Positions 40,801-47,720 of a DNA stretch of 64,000 bases are shown here, piece by piece. The notes beneath the pieces were generated by a model. It saw only the letters and a list, made by a program, of their open reading frames with translations. It was not told the origin of the DNA and searched no databases. The DNA comes from Lytechinus variegatus. Taxonomy: Eukaryota; Echinodermata; Echinoidea; Temnopleuroida; Toxopneustidae. The stretch is taken from NCBI RefSeq assembly GCF_018143015.1, contig NC_054741.1, forward strand, positions 14,693,736 through 14,757,735. The letters are read 5' to 3'. A program made the translations under genes and the position numbers. The number at the start of each line of letters is the position of its first letter. The first letter of the stretch is position 1.

Positions 40801-41740
40801 ATATCTAAATAAAGACAAAATGACCTGATTGCTCTCTTGCTCAGATCATTTTAAGTATGTACCCCACCCCCAAAAAATAATAAACAAATATTTGTGGCTA
40901 TTCATGATGTGTAATGAAAATAATGGGCAGTGATGAACACCTGATGAATAGAGCAAGCAGACCCCTAAGTTCAATCCTACTAATGGATCTCTTGTAAGCT
41001 TCCAAAATGTCTTCCAGGGAAATATCTTAATTGATGTAGTAATAATCGCGAAAGAATTAAAAATATGTAAACAAGAAAAGATGAATAAACAACTGAATAC
41101 CTTGAGGGGGGGAATGATCAATGAGATGAATTTACCAAAGACGCAGCTCTATACATTTCATATTCAATCACGTCGCGTATTATGCTAATTTGTGACAATT
41201 TGCTTATTTGCATATTTTTACGCTGTGCGCGCAGGCCAATTTATGACCACGCCTCTGTTTCGCTGGTGTGCCATGAAGTTGCGGTGTCCATAGCCTTGTA
41301 CGCGAAAAATGGGAGCAGTGTGCACTTTTGACCTTCCAAAATTTCCCCATGTCTGACCGGATGCAGAAGCGGAGTTTCCACCCCCTGGTGCGAAACTGCA
41401 TTAGCGCCGCTGCGGCCGGCTGCAGCCATGGCCCGGTATAAAAGCCAAGGCACAAATCCGCGAGTTGGACGCCCTGGCAATGGGCACGGAGTTCTGAGCC
41501 CGGGAGGGACGCTGGAAATGGCCCACGCGAGAAGGTAATTTTCAATGTCCCTCGACTTTTATCGTGAGAAGCCCCTTTTCTGCGAAACTTTCTTACCGCT
41601 TTAAGACGTTCCGCGAGCTGACTCTTGCTACCAATTTGCGAAACGCCATACTTCTTCAGTTCTTGCTTCAGATCAACAACTCGAAGTTGCTCAATCGACC
41701 TGCCGTCGGGGAGCGTTCTAACTCTCTTCTGATCGGCCAT
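7686..41740 (-). CDS. ACIN1: Acinus (apoptotic chromatin condensation inducer 1), complete, 14 coding exons
   Basis: Acinus is a nuclear scaffold of the ASAP complex (acinus, RNPS1, SAP18), which works with the exon junction complex in splicing. Coding exons in transcript order are 41740-41597, 34544-34485, 34024-33940, 30592-29398, 23148-22926, 19278-19209, 18177-18020, 16252-16055, 15680-15380, 13129-12897, 12429-12322, 10615-10342, 8779-8664 and 7889-7686. All 13 introns are GT-AG and every splice phase matches. The total is 3369 nt including TAG, or 1122 residues, against 1341 for the human long form. Domains in order: SAP (about 15-48), acidic/Ser-Thr regions (97-811), RRM (about 843-925), RE/RD-rich (926-1016), RNPS1/SAP18-binding motif (about 1028-1055) and RS tail (1056-1122). 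The start MADQKR was chosen because it directly precedes the SAP domain; an in-frame upstream ATG exists. The caspase-3 site DELD of vertebrates is absent. Additional skipped or alternative exons in the large introns cannot be excluded. Confidence 0.95.
8629..8642. repeat. Poly-G run
   Basis: Fourteen G bases in a row lie in the intron 22 bases from the donor of ACIN1 exon 13. G-runs close to a donor can act as intronic splicing enhancers; here it may simply be a slippage tract. Confidence 0.8.
8664..8779 (-). CDS. ACIN1: ACIN1 exon 13: RNPS1/SAP18-binding motif
   Basis: The exon encodes about 39 residues with the block [14 protein letters not shown] followed by PCIYWLPLT. This is nearly identical to the human acinus segment that docks the RNPS1-SAP18 pair in the ASAP complex (family knowledge). 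It lies at residues 1028-1052. It is the strongest single diagnostic segment for acinus in the window. Confidence 0.95.
9512..10247. mobile_element. 736-bp non-autonomous element flanked by TTAA
   Basis: Inverted ends TTAACCCTATCTAGGCCGGG and CCCGGCCTAGATAGGGTTAA bound a segment without credible coding capacity. The TTAA at both ends fits the target duplication of piggyBac-like or Kolobok-like transposons (family knowledge). It sits in the ACIN1 intron between exons 12 and 13, about 95 bp from the exon 12 donor. The inner part has a long AT-rich core and CpG-rich ends. Confidence 0.8.
10342..10615 (-). CDS. ACIN1: ACIN1 exon 12: RE/RD-rich linker after the RRM
   Basis: Ninety-one codons begin [17 protein letters not shown] and run into a dense Arg-Glu/Arg-Asp stretch with [12 protein letters not shown] near its end. 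The donor is GAAG followed by GTATCA, phase 1. In human acinus the matching place reads DELDYHRGLLVDRP; here the preceding exon ends INE and this one begins LNRH, so the caspase-cleaved DELD tetrapeptide is missing. The low-complexity plus-strand ORFs in this region are shadows. Confidence 0.92.
10838..10985. repeat. SINE-like dispersed repeat fragment
   Basis: It contains GGGTACCCATTTCCTTCACC and, 70 bp on, a tRNA-derived-looking GATTTGAACGATGCACCTAT segment with TCCACTGTACCACG. The second copy at 45125-45305 shares GGGTACCCATTCATCTCACC. The resemblance to tRNA-derived SINE heads in other marine invertebrates is from memory. Confidence 0.45.
11835..12048. mobile_element. Short GGCCACCAA-rich element, copy 1
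   Basis: It starts CAGGGCTCAATATTAGC and ends GTGTGGAGCGTTG, imperfect inverted ends, with many GGGCCACCAA or TTGGTGGCCC blocks inside. It belongs with 16728-17979. The CAGGGCTC-type end is reminiscent of hAT non-autonomous elements; no clear 8-bp duplication was seen. Confidence 0.6.
12322..12429 (-). CDS. ACIN1: ACIN1 exon 11: second half of the RRM
   Basis: Thirty-six codons start [19 protein letters not shown] and end in DFSDINE. They match human [20 protein letters not shown]. The exon supplies the second helix and last strand of the RRM. It is phase 0 on both sides, with a TTCTAG acceptor and GAG-GTAAGA donor. Confidence 0.94.
12897..13129 (-). CDS. ACIN1: ACIN1 exon 10: first half of the acinus RRM
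   Basis: The exon encodes residues 812-889, including [20 protein letters not shown] and KSHCFVT. These are the degenerate RNP2- and RNP1-like strands typical of acinus; human has [20 protein letters not shown] and KSHCFVT. The divergent aromatic positions fit an RRM used for protein contact as much as for RNA. Acceptor phase 1 matches exon 9; the donor ACT-GTAAGT is phase 0. Confidence 0.95.
13799..15085. repeat. Pair of inverted ~50-bp repeats 1.2 kb apart
   Basis: TAGTAGACTTGTTAA and AACGCTGCATTTTT near 13806-13850 recur in reverse complement near 15043-15082 (AAAAATGCAGCGTT, TTAACAAGTCTACTA). They may be subterminal repeats of an old DNA transposon in the ACIN1 intron. Outer ends are not resolved and there is no transposase ORF. 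Confidence 0.5.
14969..15012. repeat. ATT/TTA microsatellite
   Basis: An imperfect run of TTA triplets lies in the ACIN1 intron between exons 9 and 10. Confidence 0.85.
15380..15680 (-). CDS. ACIN1: ACIN1 exon 9: acidic Asp/Glu-Ser block and basic stretch
   Basis: One hundred codons (residues 712-811) consist almost entirely of Glu, Asp, Ser and Lys. They contain casein-kinase-2-like runs such as [11 protein letters not shown] and a KKKKKK stretch that could serve as a nuclear localisation signal. The purine-rich strand gives false Ser/Pro/Leu ORFs on the other strand. The acceptor CTATAG and donor AAAG-GTAATT fit the phases of the neighbours. Confidence 0.9.
16055..16252 (-). CDS. ACIN1: ACIN1 exon 8: DIIPEIK motif and acidic linker
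   Basis: Sixty-six codons begin [18 protein letters not shown] and end [14 protein letters not shown]. Together with the end of exon 7 (STQLLK) it reproduces human SLKSLIPDIK, a conserved segment before the RRM. It is phase 0 on both sides. Confidence 0.92.
16728..17979. mobile_element. 1.25-kb GGCCACCAA-family element in ACIN1 intron
   Basis: Inverted ends CAAGGCTCGACATTA and TAATGTGGAGCCTTG enclose 1252 bp. Both ends carry TTGGTGGCCCG/CGGGCCACCAA blocks. The core is AT-rich and has no transposase ORF. It ends 41 bp from the exon 7 donor at 18020, so its insertion nearly touches the coding exon. TIR style suggests a non-autonomous hAT-like element; this is inference. Confidence 0.7.
18020..18177 (-). 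CDS. ACIN1: ACIN1 exon 7: [11 protein letters not shown] segment
   Basis: The exon encodes residues 593-645 with the block [18 protein letters not shown] and ends NISTQLLK. Human acinus has RKRRWGASTATTQKK at the same place. The acceptor is CCACAG at phase 1 and the donor is AAG-GTACAG at phase 0. Confidence 0.92.
19209..19278 (-). CDS. ACIN1: ACIN1 exon 6: short SR-type exon
   Basis: Twenty-three codons plus one base encode [20 protein letters not shown] and SFS. This short exon joins exon 5 (phase 0) to exon 7 (phase 1) with consensus sites (AACAG acceptor, GTAAGA donor). It is the only SRSRS run before the RRM, whereas human acinus has a much longer SR stretch, so an unrecognised neighbouring exon is possible. 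Confidence 0.8.
21204..21520. repeat. Two-copy direct repeat with an internal hairpin
   Basis: AGCTGATGGTGCTTTTGGCA occurs at about 21217 and again at about 21463, each within a longer similar context that also shares TTGTACATT. In the first copy GCCAAAAGC and GCTTTTGGC form a perfect 9-bp stem around TGATGGT. The copies lie in ACIN1 intron 5. Function is unknown. Confidence 0.55.
22667..22829. mobile_element. 163-bp MITE, TIR GGGCCCATTTCATAAAG
   Basis: The left end GGGCCCATTTCATAAAG and right end CTTTATGAAATAGGCCCC are a clear terminal inverted repeat. The interior carries ACTATGGTAACTTTCCC and, inverted, AAGTTATCATGG. It lies about 100 bp downstream of the ACIN1 exon 5 donor. Related copies are at 5530-5690, 6622-6789, 39395-39545 and 47632-47720. 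Confidence 0.8.
22926..23148 (-). CDS. ACIN1: ACIN1 exon 5: Glu-rich segment
   Basis: Seventy-four codons plus one base begin [17 protein letters not shown] and run through [20 protein letters not shown] to SPQK. Two in-frame acceptors three bases apart (GCGAG and TAG) could give an optional residue by tandem-acceptor splicing. The donor AAG-GTAAAA is phase 0. Confidence 0.85.
23824..23960. mobile_element. Left-end relic of the CCCGGGGGG/GCGCGACCA element
   Basis: The G-run followed by CAGTCAAATG and ACACATGCGTGACCAAA matches the end of the fuller element at 49684-50249 (ACCATGCGCGACCA). Only one end is recognisable. Confidence 0.45.
25886..26100. mobile_element. Diverged copy of the TTAAAGG foldback family
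   Basis: It starts TTAAAGGAATATAGGCTGAA and shares TATTTTGTGAAAACAGTC and TTGCCTTTTCTTATG-like blocks with the intact foldback element at 51511-52090. The right arm is not clearly found, although TTTTGATGAGATTTCAAT near 27040 could be its remains. Confidence 0.5.
29398..30592 (-). CDS. ACIN1: ACIN1 exon 4: large acidic Ser/Glu/Thr-rich exon
   Basis: This 1195-nt exon encodes residues 97-494. It has Glu/Gln/Ala/Thr-rich low complexity, an Arg-rich [12 protein letters not shown] patch and a basic cluster with proline-directed sites near the end ([27 protein letters not shown]), which looks like a nuclear localisation signal next to phospho-sites. The acceptor follows CATAG at phase 1, matching exon 3; the donor is TCAAG-GTAAAG at phase 2. 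Its counterpart in human acinus is also a large low-complexity exon. Confidence 0.9.
32025..32096 (+). pseudogene. tRNA-like sequence (Ala-TGC-like), not a functional tRNA
   Basis: TAGCACAATCGGTTAGGCG resembles an A box and GGGTTCGAGTCC-type GGTTCGAGTCC a B box. The loop CTTGCAT would present anticodon TGC. The acceptor arms do not pair into a seven-base stem, so a working tRNA is unlikely. It is more likely a tRNA-derived promoter fragment inside the surrounding element. Confidence 0.5.
32196..32520. repeat. CTAT/ATCT tetranucleotide microsatellite region
   Basis: Imperfect ATCT repeats with the purest part at about 32262-32300 and decayed ATCC and TATA variants to 32520. The predicted Tyr/Leu/Ser-rich ORFs across it are artefacts. 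Confidence 0.85.
32991..33208. mobile_element. 218-bp MITE, TIR GGGGTGTTGCAAGAA, copy 2
   Basis: It is full length and clearly homologous to 5868-6086, with the same ends GGGGGTGTTGCAAGAA and TTCTTGCAACACCCC. Differences are scattered substitutions, consistent with two independent insertions of one family. It lies in ACIN1 intron 3. Confidence 0.85.
33940..34024 (-). CDS. ACIN1: ACIN1 exon 3: [15 protein letters not shown] coiled segment
   Basis: Twenty-eight codons plus one base encode [18 protein letters not shown] followed by [10 protein letters not shown]. Human acinus has NSFIKQYLEKQQELLRQR just after its SAP domain. Acceptor TTCCAG and donor CATG-GTAAAT fit phases 0 and 1. Confidence 0.93.
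34485..34544 (-). CDS. ACIN1: ACIN1 exon 2: 20-codon exon
   Basis: The 60-nt exon encodes [20 protein letters not shown]. It links the SAP exon to the NSFIQQYL exon, phase 0 on both sides, with TTTTAG acceptor and GAT-GTAAGT donor. Its size and place correspond to the short human segment between SAP and NSFIKQYL. Confidence 0.85.
36100..39000 (+). ncRNA. Possible spliced antisense transcript in ACIN1 intron 1
   Basis: On the plus strand there is a donor AAAA-GTAAGT at 36807, an exon-like block 38254-38378 bounded by TTGCAG and CCAG-GTATGC, and a strong acceptor (pyrimidine tract, ACTATGCAG) at 38866 followed by AATAAA at 38981-38986. No reading frame runs across these blocks, so a non-coding transcript is the simplest reading. 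The upstream 36100-36660 part is CpG-richer than its surroundings and could be its promoter. This is inference from splice and poly(A) signals alone. Confidence 0.2.
36363..36393. repeat. Two adjoining perfect palindromes
   Basis: CTTACGTATACGTAAG (36363-36378) is a perfect 16-bp palindrome. It overlaps the 5' edge of a hairpin AGCTCCC-GAA-GGGAGCT (36377-36393). It could be a pair of transcription-factor sites or a cruciform; no function is shown. Confidence 0.7.
39395..39545. mobile_element. Diverged MITE of the TTTCATAAAG family
   Basis: CCCCAATTCATTAAGACC at the left and GTCCTTATGAAACAAGAAC at the right form imperfect inverted ends; TTACCATGGAAAC and CAACAGATCAACATT lie inside. It is a weathered copy. 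Confidence 0.45.
41430..41534 (+). promoter_or_regulatory. TATA-type core promoter and possible short first exon, opposite to ACIN1
   Basis: On the plus strand GGCCCGGTATAAAAGCC (TATA box near 41437-41443) has a GC-rich upstream element. About 75 bp downstream ATGGCC at 41518 lies in a good initiation context and after 17 nt meets a donor AGAAG-GTAATT. The whole unit lies in ACIN1 intron 1, directly downstream of exon 1 on the other strand. Whether it fires is unknown. Confidence 0.3.
41597..41740 (-). CDS. ACIN1: ACIN1 exon 1: start codon and SAP domain
   Basis: Forty-eight codons start at ATG 41740-41738 and contain a full SAP helix-extended-helix: [18 protein letters not shown] followed by [16 protein letters not shown] domains bind scaffold-attached AT-rich DNA in this family. 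The donor GCG-GTAAGA is phase 0. An upstream in-frame ATG would add a short unconserved leader, so the SAP-proximal ATG is preferred. Confidence 0.93.
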
Positions 41741-42172
41741 TTTGGAAACACAGCGGCAAAGTGGAGGCGCGCGATCAACGTACGGTACGGCCATAGAGAT
41801 GTCAATAATATACATCTCTATGCGTACGTACGGCCGGGCGCGCGCGGCCTATCCTAGCATGCAAAGACCTTATAATATATTACTAGACCGAAAGCTGCGC
41901 GCGCGTTCAGCACAAAACAAATGAGATTAGGCTCCGCCTACCGCGATCATTTGAAGACAAAAATAAGCCCCCATTGACATTCATGAGCGTAAATATATTC
42001 ATATTCCGCCCTTTTCATTGGTTAAGAGCGTCATTAATACGCGATTTCCCCGATTCTTTGTCATCGATACTAGTGGTATCGTGTTACAGAAGTAATTATT
42101 CATTTGACCTCATTACGTCATCTAATTTATTCATTCTGAACCCGAATCTGAAACTTTTCTTTCCACACAAAA
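41741..42172. promoter_or_regulatory. CpG-rich divergent promoter region of ACIN1
   Basis: The DNA upstream of the ACIN1 start is rich in CpG (GGCCGGGCGCGCGCGGCC near 41832-41849) with an inverted CCAAT motif (CATTGGTTAAG near 42016). A plus-strand ATG with a splice donor follows at 42173-42192, so it may work in both directions. Confidence 0.5.
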
Positions 42173-42741
42173 ATGGACCTACGAACACTCCGGTGAGTAC
42201 GTATAAATTGATATAATCACATGAATTCAGTGGACTATTTACAAATTTCACACAATATTTTGTGATCTCAGGTTATTTCTCTACCAAATTAGAGAGTTTG
42301 CTATCATTCTTCTGGTAAAGGAAAGCAGAATTTGGTCTTTGAAATTGAAGTTAGATTGTCATCGTCGCCCAGTGCAGCCTGTAATGTTGCTTGCAGTGTT
42401 GCGGTTATGCCGCTGTGTTAACCACAGTTTGTATGGGCTCCTAGCCGATTGGTCATCGAGAGAATTTCGGACCGGTTTGGTTCATTTCCAATTAACAAGG
42501 ACCAACCCATGATTGATTAAATCAAGAAGAATGAAGCTTCTTTTTGTATACTGTAACGTTAGATCTAGAGGGAGATGGAGGGAGATCTGCATCTATCTTC
42601 AGTAGATCGAAACCCAGTCAGGAATAAACTGTGAAGTGGAGTGTGGATGAAGATATATTGCCTGTCATTGTGTCAATCCTCACTTTCACTCAGTTTCAGA
42701 TATCAAATTTATTTTGCATAACTTCAGGCTTCTGCATTTAG

Positions 42742-43031
42742 CCCCCGTATGCGGGGGGGACGTGTCCCCCCCCCCTAATTTTTTTTTGCTACCCTTTTTT
42801 TTTTTTTTTGCTTGTCAATTTTTTTCCTTGCGTCCCCCCTAAATTCACGTGGACCCCCGTTGAAACGTGTGTTGTAACCCCCCCTAAAATTTAGGTTGAT
42901 TACCTTTTTTTTTTTTTTTTTGCTTGTCAAAATTTTTTGGAGCACTTGTCCAATTTTTTACATGTGTCCATCCCAAAATTTCAGGTATACACCCCAAATT
43001 TTTTTTTTCCTTCCGCCGCCAATGTTAGCCC
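42742..43031. repeat. GC-run dispersed repeat, forward copy
   Basis: Blocks of CCCCCCTAAATTCA, TTTTTTTGCTTGTCAA and CCTTCCGCCGCCAATG alternate. The reverse complement of the same series lies at 45945-46232. Their G/C-runs make the reading frames here meaningless. It is a decayed dispersed repeat of unknown class. Confidence 0.65.
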
Positions 43032-43098
43032 CCACCCATTTTAACTTATTGTTATTTATAAATAGGGTCTATAGTTAGACTCTGTCTTAGAAATAACT

Positions 43099-43233
43099 AG
43101 ACCAAAAGCTTCAGTCTCTATTTTGGTTGTTCCGCTGAACTGTGTTGGCTCACTCACGAATACATGTACAGTTCAGCGGTAGTTAATGTCAGAAATTGTT
43201 GAATAAATCCCCAGAAACGACGGTTATTCCTGT
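43099..43233 (+). repeat. 135-bp repeat, partner of 57835-57972 in inverse orientation
   Basis: AGACCAAAAGCTTCAGTCTC through CCAGAAACGACGGTTATTCC is shared with the reverse complement of 57835-57972, with an internal variable segment. In this copy CCGCTGAACT and AGTTCAGCGG form an internal inverted pair. It may be a small mobile repeat or a trace of local inverted duplication. Confidence 0.75.
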
Positions 43234-43259
43234 AGAGGTCTATAAGAAATAATATGCTG

Positions 43260-43880
43260 CTCTGCATGTTTGTCTTATTATCAATAGGATAGATCTAGGA
43301 CCTAGATCTAGATAGGCCTAACGTTAGATCTAATTTCTAACTTGGTTAGAAACCAGCAACTAGTGTTGCTTCTTATTATTTTAGACTTAGATCTACTGTA
43401 CGGTACTTTACTTTTATTCATCGATGCTTTCTAATTCTAGGCCAACCTAATTCAAATCTAGTCATCTAAATTATACTTTCCCAACCCGCGACACTTTCTC
43501 AGGCCCAGGGCTTATGATCTAGGTCTGTAATTTAGGCCTAGATCTAGGTCTAGGCCTAAACGACTCCATTTACATGTACGAGTATGTCTGTCAGTGGACC
43601 AAGGACTAGGCCCTAGGTCTAATCTTGGTCAATAATGGCAATGAAGTTTAAACTTTTAGCCAGGAATAAAAGTCAGACATCAAATCCTTATCCATATAGG
43701 CCTAGATCTCAGTTTAGAACCAAAGCTTTACTTTCTAGGTCTAGATAGATCGAGAGTCCATCGTTACTAACTATCTAGATCTAGACCTACGAGTAATTTA
43801 GATACGCGAATGCTGTTGCACAGCTCTGAGTCTTGGACTAGATCTATACTTTCTTACAAATAGATCTAGACCCAGTGCAT
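43260..43880. repeat. TAGATCTA/TAGGCCTA-rich block
   Basis: The block is unusually dense in the short palindromes TAGATCTA, CTAGATCTAG and TAGGCCTA and their variants CTAGGTCTAG, at roughly one every 30-50 bp. It has no ORF. It looks like a degenerate short-period repeat, and lies in the intron of the possible small divergent gene. Confidence 0.6.
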
Positions 43881-45124
43881 GAGATGAAATTATGTTAAAG
43901 TCAACTGAAATAAAAAGATGCAGATTTTTTTTTTTTTGGGGGGGGCAGACATTTGAAAAAATTTATAGAAACCTAAAATTCAGAAAGCGAGGGCCAGAAG
44001 TAACCAATATTACCTATGGCCGTTTTGTGCATTTTCTAAAATAAAATTGAAGGATGTCATGCAATTCTTTTTTTGATGAAGGTTTTCACATTTCAGCTCT
44101 TACCCAAATCCCTCCCCTATACAAACGGCCATGAAAAATATCACTTCTTATTATTGTACTCTCTTTTCTTTCACAAACAGGTTGAGTTTGAAGAAAAAGA
44201 AAAAAAGGTTGAGTTTGAAGAAAAAGAAAAACAGGTTGAGTTTGAAGGACAAGAAAAACGGTATAGAGGTCTACCTATATGGTTCAAGATGATGATCATA
44301 AGTGCATGCATCATTTTGCAGATTCTCATCCAGGTATAAAAGTTAAACTAACCCATTCAAAATTACAGATACATTACATGCATTGAATGTTAACCATGTT
44401 TACATTAAATAAAAATAACCTGAGCCACAAAGAGGTAGGATCTGTACGGAACATACACTTCTTAAATATACAGGCTGTCGAGTCTAAAGTAGAACCAATG
44501 TCAAAAGATGTACTTTGGGCAAATTTATAAAATTAGGACATGTCCTTGATCTACTAGTAATTAAATTGCCTTTTTATTTCCTATTTGTTTATAAACAAAG
44601 CAATATTCATTTTTCATGAGTTATATTTTATAAAATTCATTTTATTCATGCTTTAGTGTGATATTCATATTTCATATTTGTAGATTTACTATTTTTTTGG
44701 GGGGGTTTTACATTTTGTCTAATAGGATGATGCAATTTGACAATTTCCATGGAGGTGATTGATGATGATAAATAATTGGTGAAGTAGGCCTAATAGAACA
44801 GTGCCTGGAACACAGAGAGAAATACAAACTACAGCAGTTATATGAGTGAGTGAGTTAGTTAGTGATTATTTTTGATAATGGAGGTTGTTCACATTTTTTT
44901 GGCAAAAATAGACCTGCCTTTGAAAAACCCATTTCAATTTTGTTTCTAGATTATAGTTAATGTCGTTTTTAATTACAGATCAAAATATTCTGTGCAACAA
45001 AACATATCAACTTTAATTCTGACTATTCATATAATTTACATATGTTAATTTATATATTCATATTTACAAGAAATTTCTGTCATTTTTTCGAAGAGTACAT
45101 GTAGTTATAATAATAATAATAATA

Positions 45125-45305
45125 TAGGTATATTTACCCAGGGAAGCCGCTTCAGTTCCGAAAACTGTTCTCCCAGCGGGCCCTGCTATTATTATTACCC
45201 CAGCTTTAGCTGGGCTGCCTAGGCGCTCAAAGCATTCAAGGAATTTCTTCCTACCGGGTACCCATTCATCTCACCTGGGTTGAGTGCAGTAGTTAGAATG
45301 GAGAG
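45125..45305. repeat. SINE-like dispersed repeat, second copy
   Basis: The segment runs from GGAAGCCGCTTCAGTTCCG through CTACCGGGTACCCATTCATC to CACCTGGGTTGAGTGCAG. It shares its GGGTACCCATT core with 10838-10985. This core is a frequent dispersed repeat in marine invertebrate genomes (from memory). Confidence 0.5.
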
Positions 45306-45944
45306 TGGTATGTAAACTGCAGAGAACATGTTTAAGTGATATGCTTTATAGAAGTACAACTTTATAATTAGAAGTAAGATTTCCTATGGTATGTGTTGAA
45401 GAAACATATATACCTATGCATAGTCTCACTTTTCTTAAAACATTTTTTTATAAATCATGACAATTTAATTGATTTTCTTTATTTTTTTCAATCTGCAGGA
45501 CTGGTGTAACAGATGTTTTCATTCAAGAAATCCAACTATTCAACATTGAAGACTTAGGAACCACGTGATGAAGATGGAAAAGGTTTTTTTTTTCCAAGTC
45601 CAATTAAAAAAAAAATTATTATCACACCCCAAATTCATGACGTATGAAATTTCTTATTGATTTTCATTAAAATTGGTTGCAAAAAGAGAAGCTATAAACA
45701 TACAAATAGGAGCAGCGGATTGAAGTTGCTTGAAAGTGGGGGGGGGGGGCACAGGGAAAATGCTGTTTTATGTGAAATTTTTAAAAAGTTGCGAGCAAGC
45801 AAAATTTTGACATTTTAAAAACAAATATCCAATTTTGTGATAGATTTCGACAAAATATTCAAAATGATATATTTCACCCTTTGCTTTCCTTTTTCTTTTT
45901 TCCCCTTGGTCGTGATTTTTTTTTTTTGGGGGGGGGGCAAGAGC

Positions 45945-46232
45945 ATTGGCGGCGGAAGGCAAAAAATTTAGGGTGGTCCACCTGAATTTATCCACCTAAA
46001 TCTTAGAAGGGACCACAAAAATTTCCAGCAAAAAAAAAAGGTTGTCAACCACAATTTTAGGGGGGCACAACAATTTTAAGGGGGGGTCTACCTGAATTTA
46101 GGGGGGACGCAGGAAAAAAAATTGACGAGCAAAAAAAAAAAAGATTCTGAACAAAAAATTTAGGAGGGGGGACTGTCCCCCACCTCAAATTTAGGGGGGA
46201 CAGGTCCCCCTATCCCACCGCTTCCACCGCCT
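45945..46232. repeat. GC-run dispersed repeat, reverse copy
   Basis: GGCGGCGGAAGG, repeated TTTAGGGGGGAC blocks and GACGAGCAAAAAAA runs mirror the forward copy at 42742-43031. The two copies, 3 kb apart and inverted, flank the last part of the possible small divergent gene. Confidence 0.65.
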
Positions 46233-46369
46233 ATGGGCAAGAGTCCTTCAAGCCCCCCCCCCCTCCATCTGTACGAACCTGCTTATATACCCCACTCACA
46301 TGAATTATTAAACTTATTGCACACAGGATTTCCTTCAGAAGTATATTATAGAAATGAAAATATTGTTTT

Positions 46370-46740
46370 CTTGTTTCAAAGGGCACTCGTTATGGTGACC
46401 ATAAAACAGATCCTTCTCAAGTGAAAGGGGCACAGAACAAATTCTTTAGAAGCGCTCTTCTTGGGTAAAAGGGGGCAGTGATTCAAGAAAGGGCACTTTC
46501 AAGAAGGCGAGGGGGCACTTTGTATTACATGAAACGGGCTCTCAGATGGAAGGGCACAGAACACGTGTGGGGCATTTTTGGGTGAAAAATTGCATATAAG
46601 GAAGAGCACTAATTGGTATTACCTAAAACAGGTTCTCATCAGGTGAAAGGGACACAGTACACGTTCGTGAGGGGGCATTTTCTTGCATAAAAAGGCACTT
46701 TTCAGTGCTTCAAAAAGTAGGGGGAATTGTTCCCCTCCCC
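46370..46740. repeat. Degenerate tandem repeat with GGGCACAGAACA
   Basis: Units of roughly 100-130 bp carry AAACRGGTTCTCATCAGGTG-like, AAAGGGGCACAGAACA and GGGGGCATTTTCTTG-like blocks at least three times. No coding sequence is seen. Confidence 0.6.
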
Positions 46741-47631
46741 CCAGCATACAAAAACATATTTATTTTGGTTCAAACTATTAACATACGCTTAAGAAAAAGG
46801 TAAAGCTTAATCCTCTGATAATGTGATTTTTTTTCTGGATAATTAATAAAATTCACCACTAACCAGAAAATTCCTTCATGTCTTTCATTTGTGTTCATAT
46901 AGTATTTGTACCGAGCTAAAATGAAAGGGATTTGGAATTAGCAAAATTCAAAGTGAGACGGAGATCGAGAGAGAGAGGGAAAGAGTGATGAGAAGTGGGT
47001 TGAAAAGAGATGAGAAAGAAATGGAGGGGCACATAATTATGAAGAGATAATTTAGAGGGGGTGGTGAGAGAGCTGGTGTTGGAAGTAGGAACAAATGGGG
47101 TGGAAGAGAAATAAGACGAGATTTTTGGAAACCAGGAGACAGATAACAAGTGGGAAAATAAGAAGGAAATATATGAAAAGTTAAGTTGCAAAAGGGGCTA
47201 GGGCCACTCCAAGAAAATTATTTTTTTTTATTCTCCCATATTGCAATATTCTTATGCGAAAATGAATTTTCATGATACCCTACCATTAGAAATTCAAAAT
47301 TGGGTATAAGAGAAATCTACTTATCTTCATATTTTTTAAAGATATTTTTTTCCAGAAAAATTATGAATGGACCTAACCCCTTTTGAAAAGTGAATTTTCT
47401 TTTTCTATGGTATCATCTTATAGAGCTACTAAAAATCAATTAAGACATAAAAATCAAATTTGATTAAAAATGGACCTAACCCCTTTTAAAAGTGAGCTCT
47501 TCATATGTAGGAGAAGGGCGGCACAAAAGAACATGAGTGGGAAAATGATTAAATGGAAAAAAAAACAGAGTAAGAAATGCTGGAGAATAAAGGGGACAGG
47601 AAACATATTGAGCATGATAAACTGGGGCCCG

Positions 47632-47720
47632 TTTCATCATGAGTTACAAGTATGGTAACTACGAATACCAATCATAATCAAGGTTCCCACGGTTATCACA
47701 ATAATAGCGATGTTTAAATA
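47632..47720. mobile_element. Half copy of the TTTCATAAAG MITE family
   Basis: GGGCCCGTTTCATCATGAG is followed by ACAAGTATGGTAACTACG, AATCATAATCAAGG and ACGGTTATCACAATAATAGC. These parallel one half of the 22667-22829 element. The second end is not found. Confidence 0.45.

Larger units (their letters stand above)
42173..45549 (+). other. Possible small divergent spliced gene (3 exons), coding status open
   Basis: Exon-like blocks are: up to 42192 (ATGGACCTACGAACACTCCG then GTGAGT), 44181-44333 (strong acceptor TTTCACAAACAG, donor CATCCAG-GTATAA) and from 45499 (TTTTTTTCAATCTGCAG). Two frames are possible. The ATG at 42173 leads into a lysine-rich frame, LSLKKKKKRLSLKKKKNR, that stops inside exon 2. 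The other frame of exon 2 is open throughout, with acidic/basic VEFEEKEK repeats and a hydrophobic stretch GLPIWFKMMIISACIILQIL, and stops in exon 3 after DWCNRCFHSRNPTIQH. That frame has no well-placed start beyond an uncertain ATG at 41974 or 41986. I recognise no family. Confidence 0.3.
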
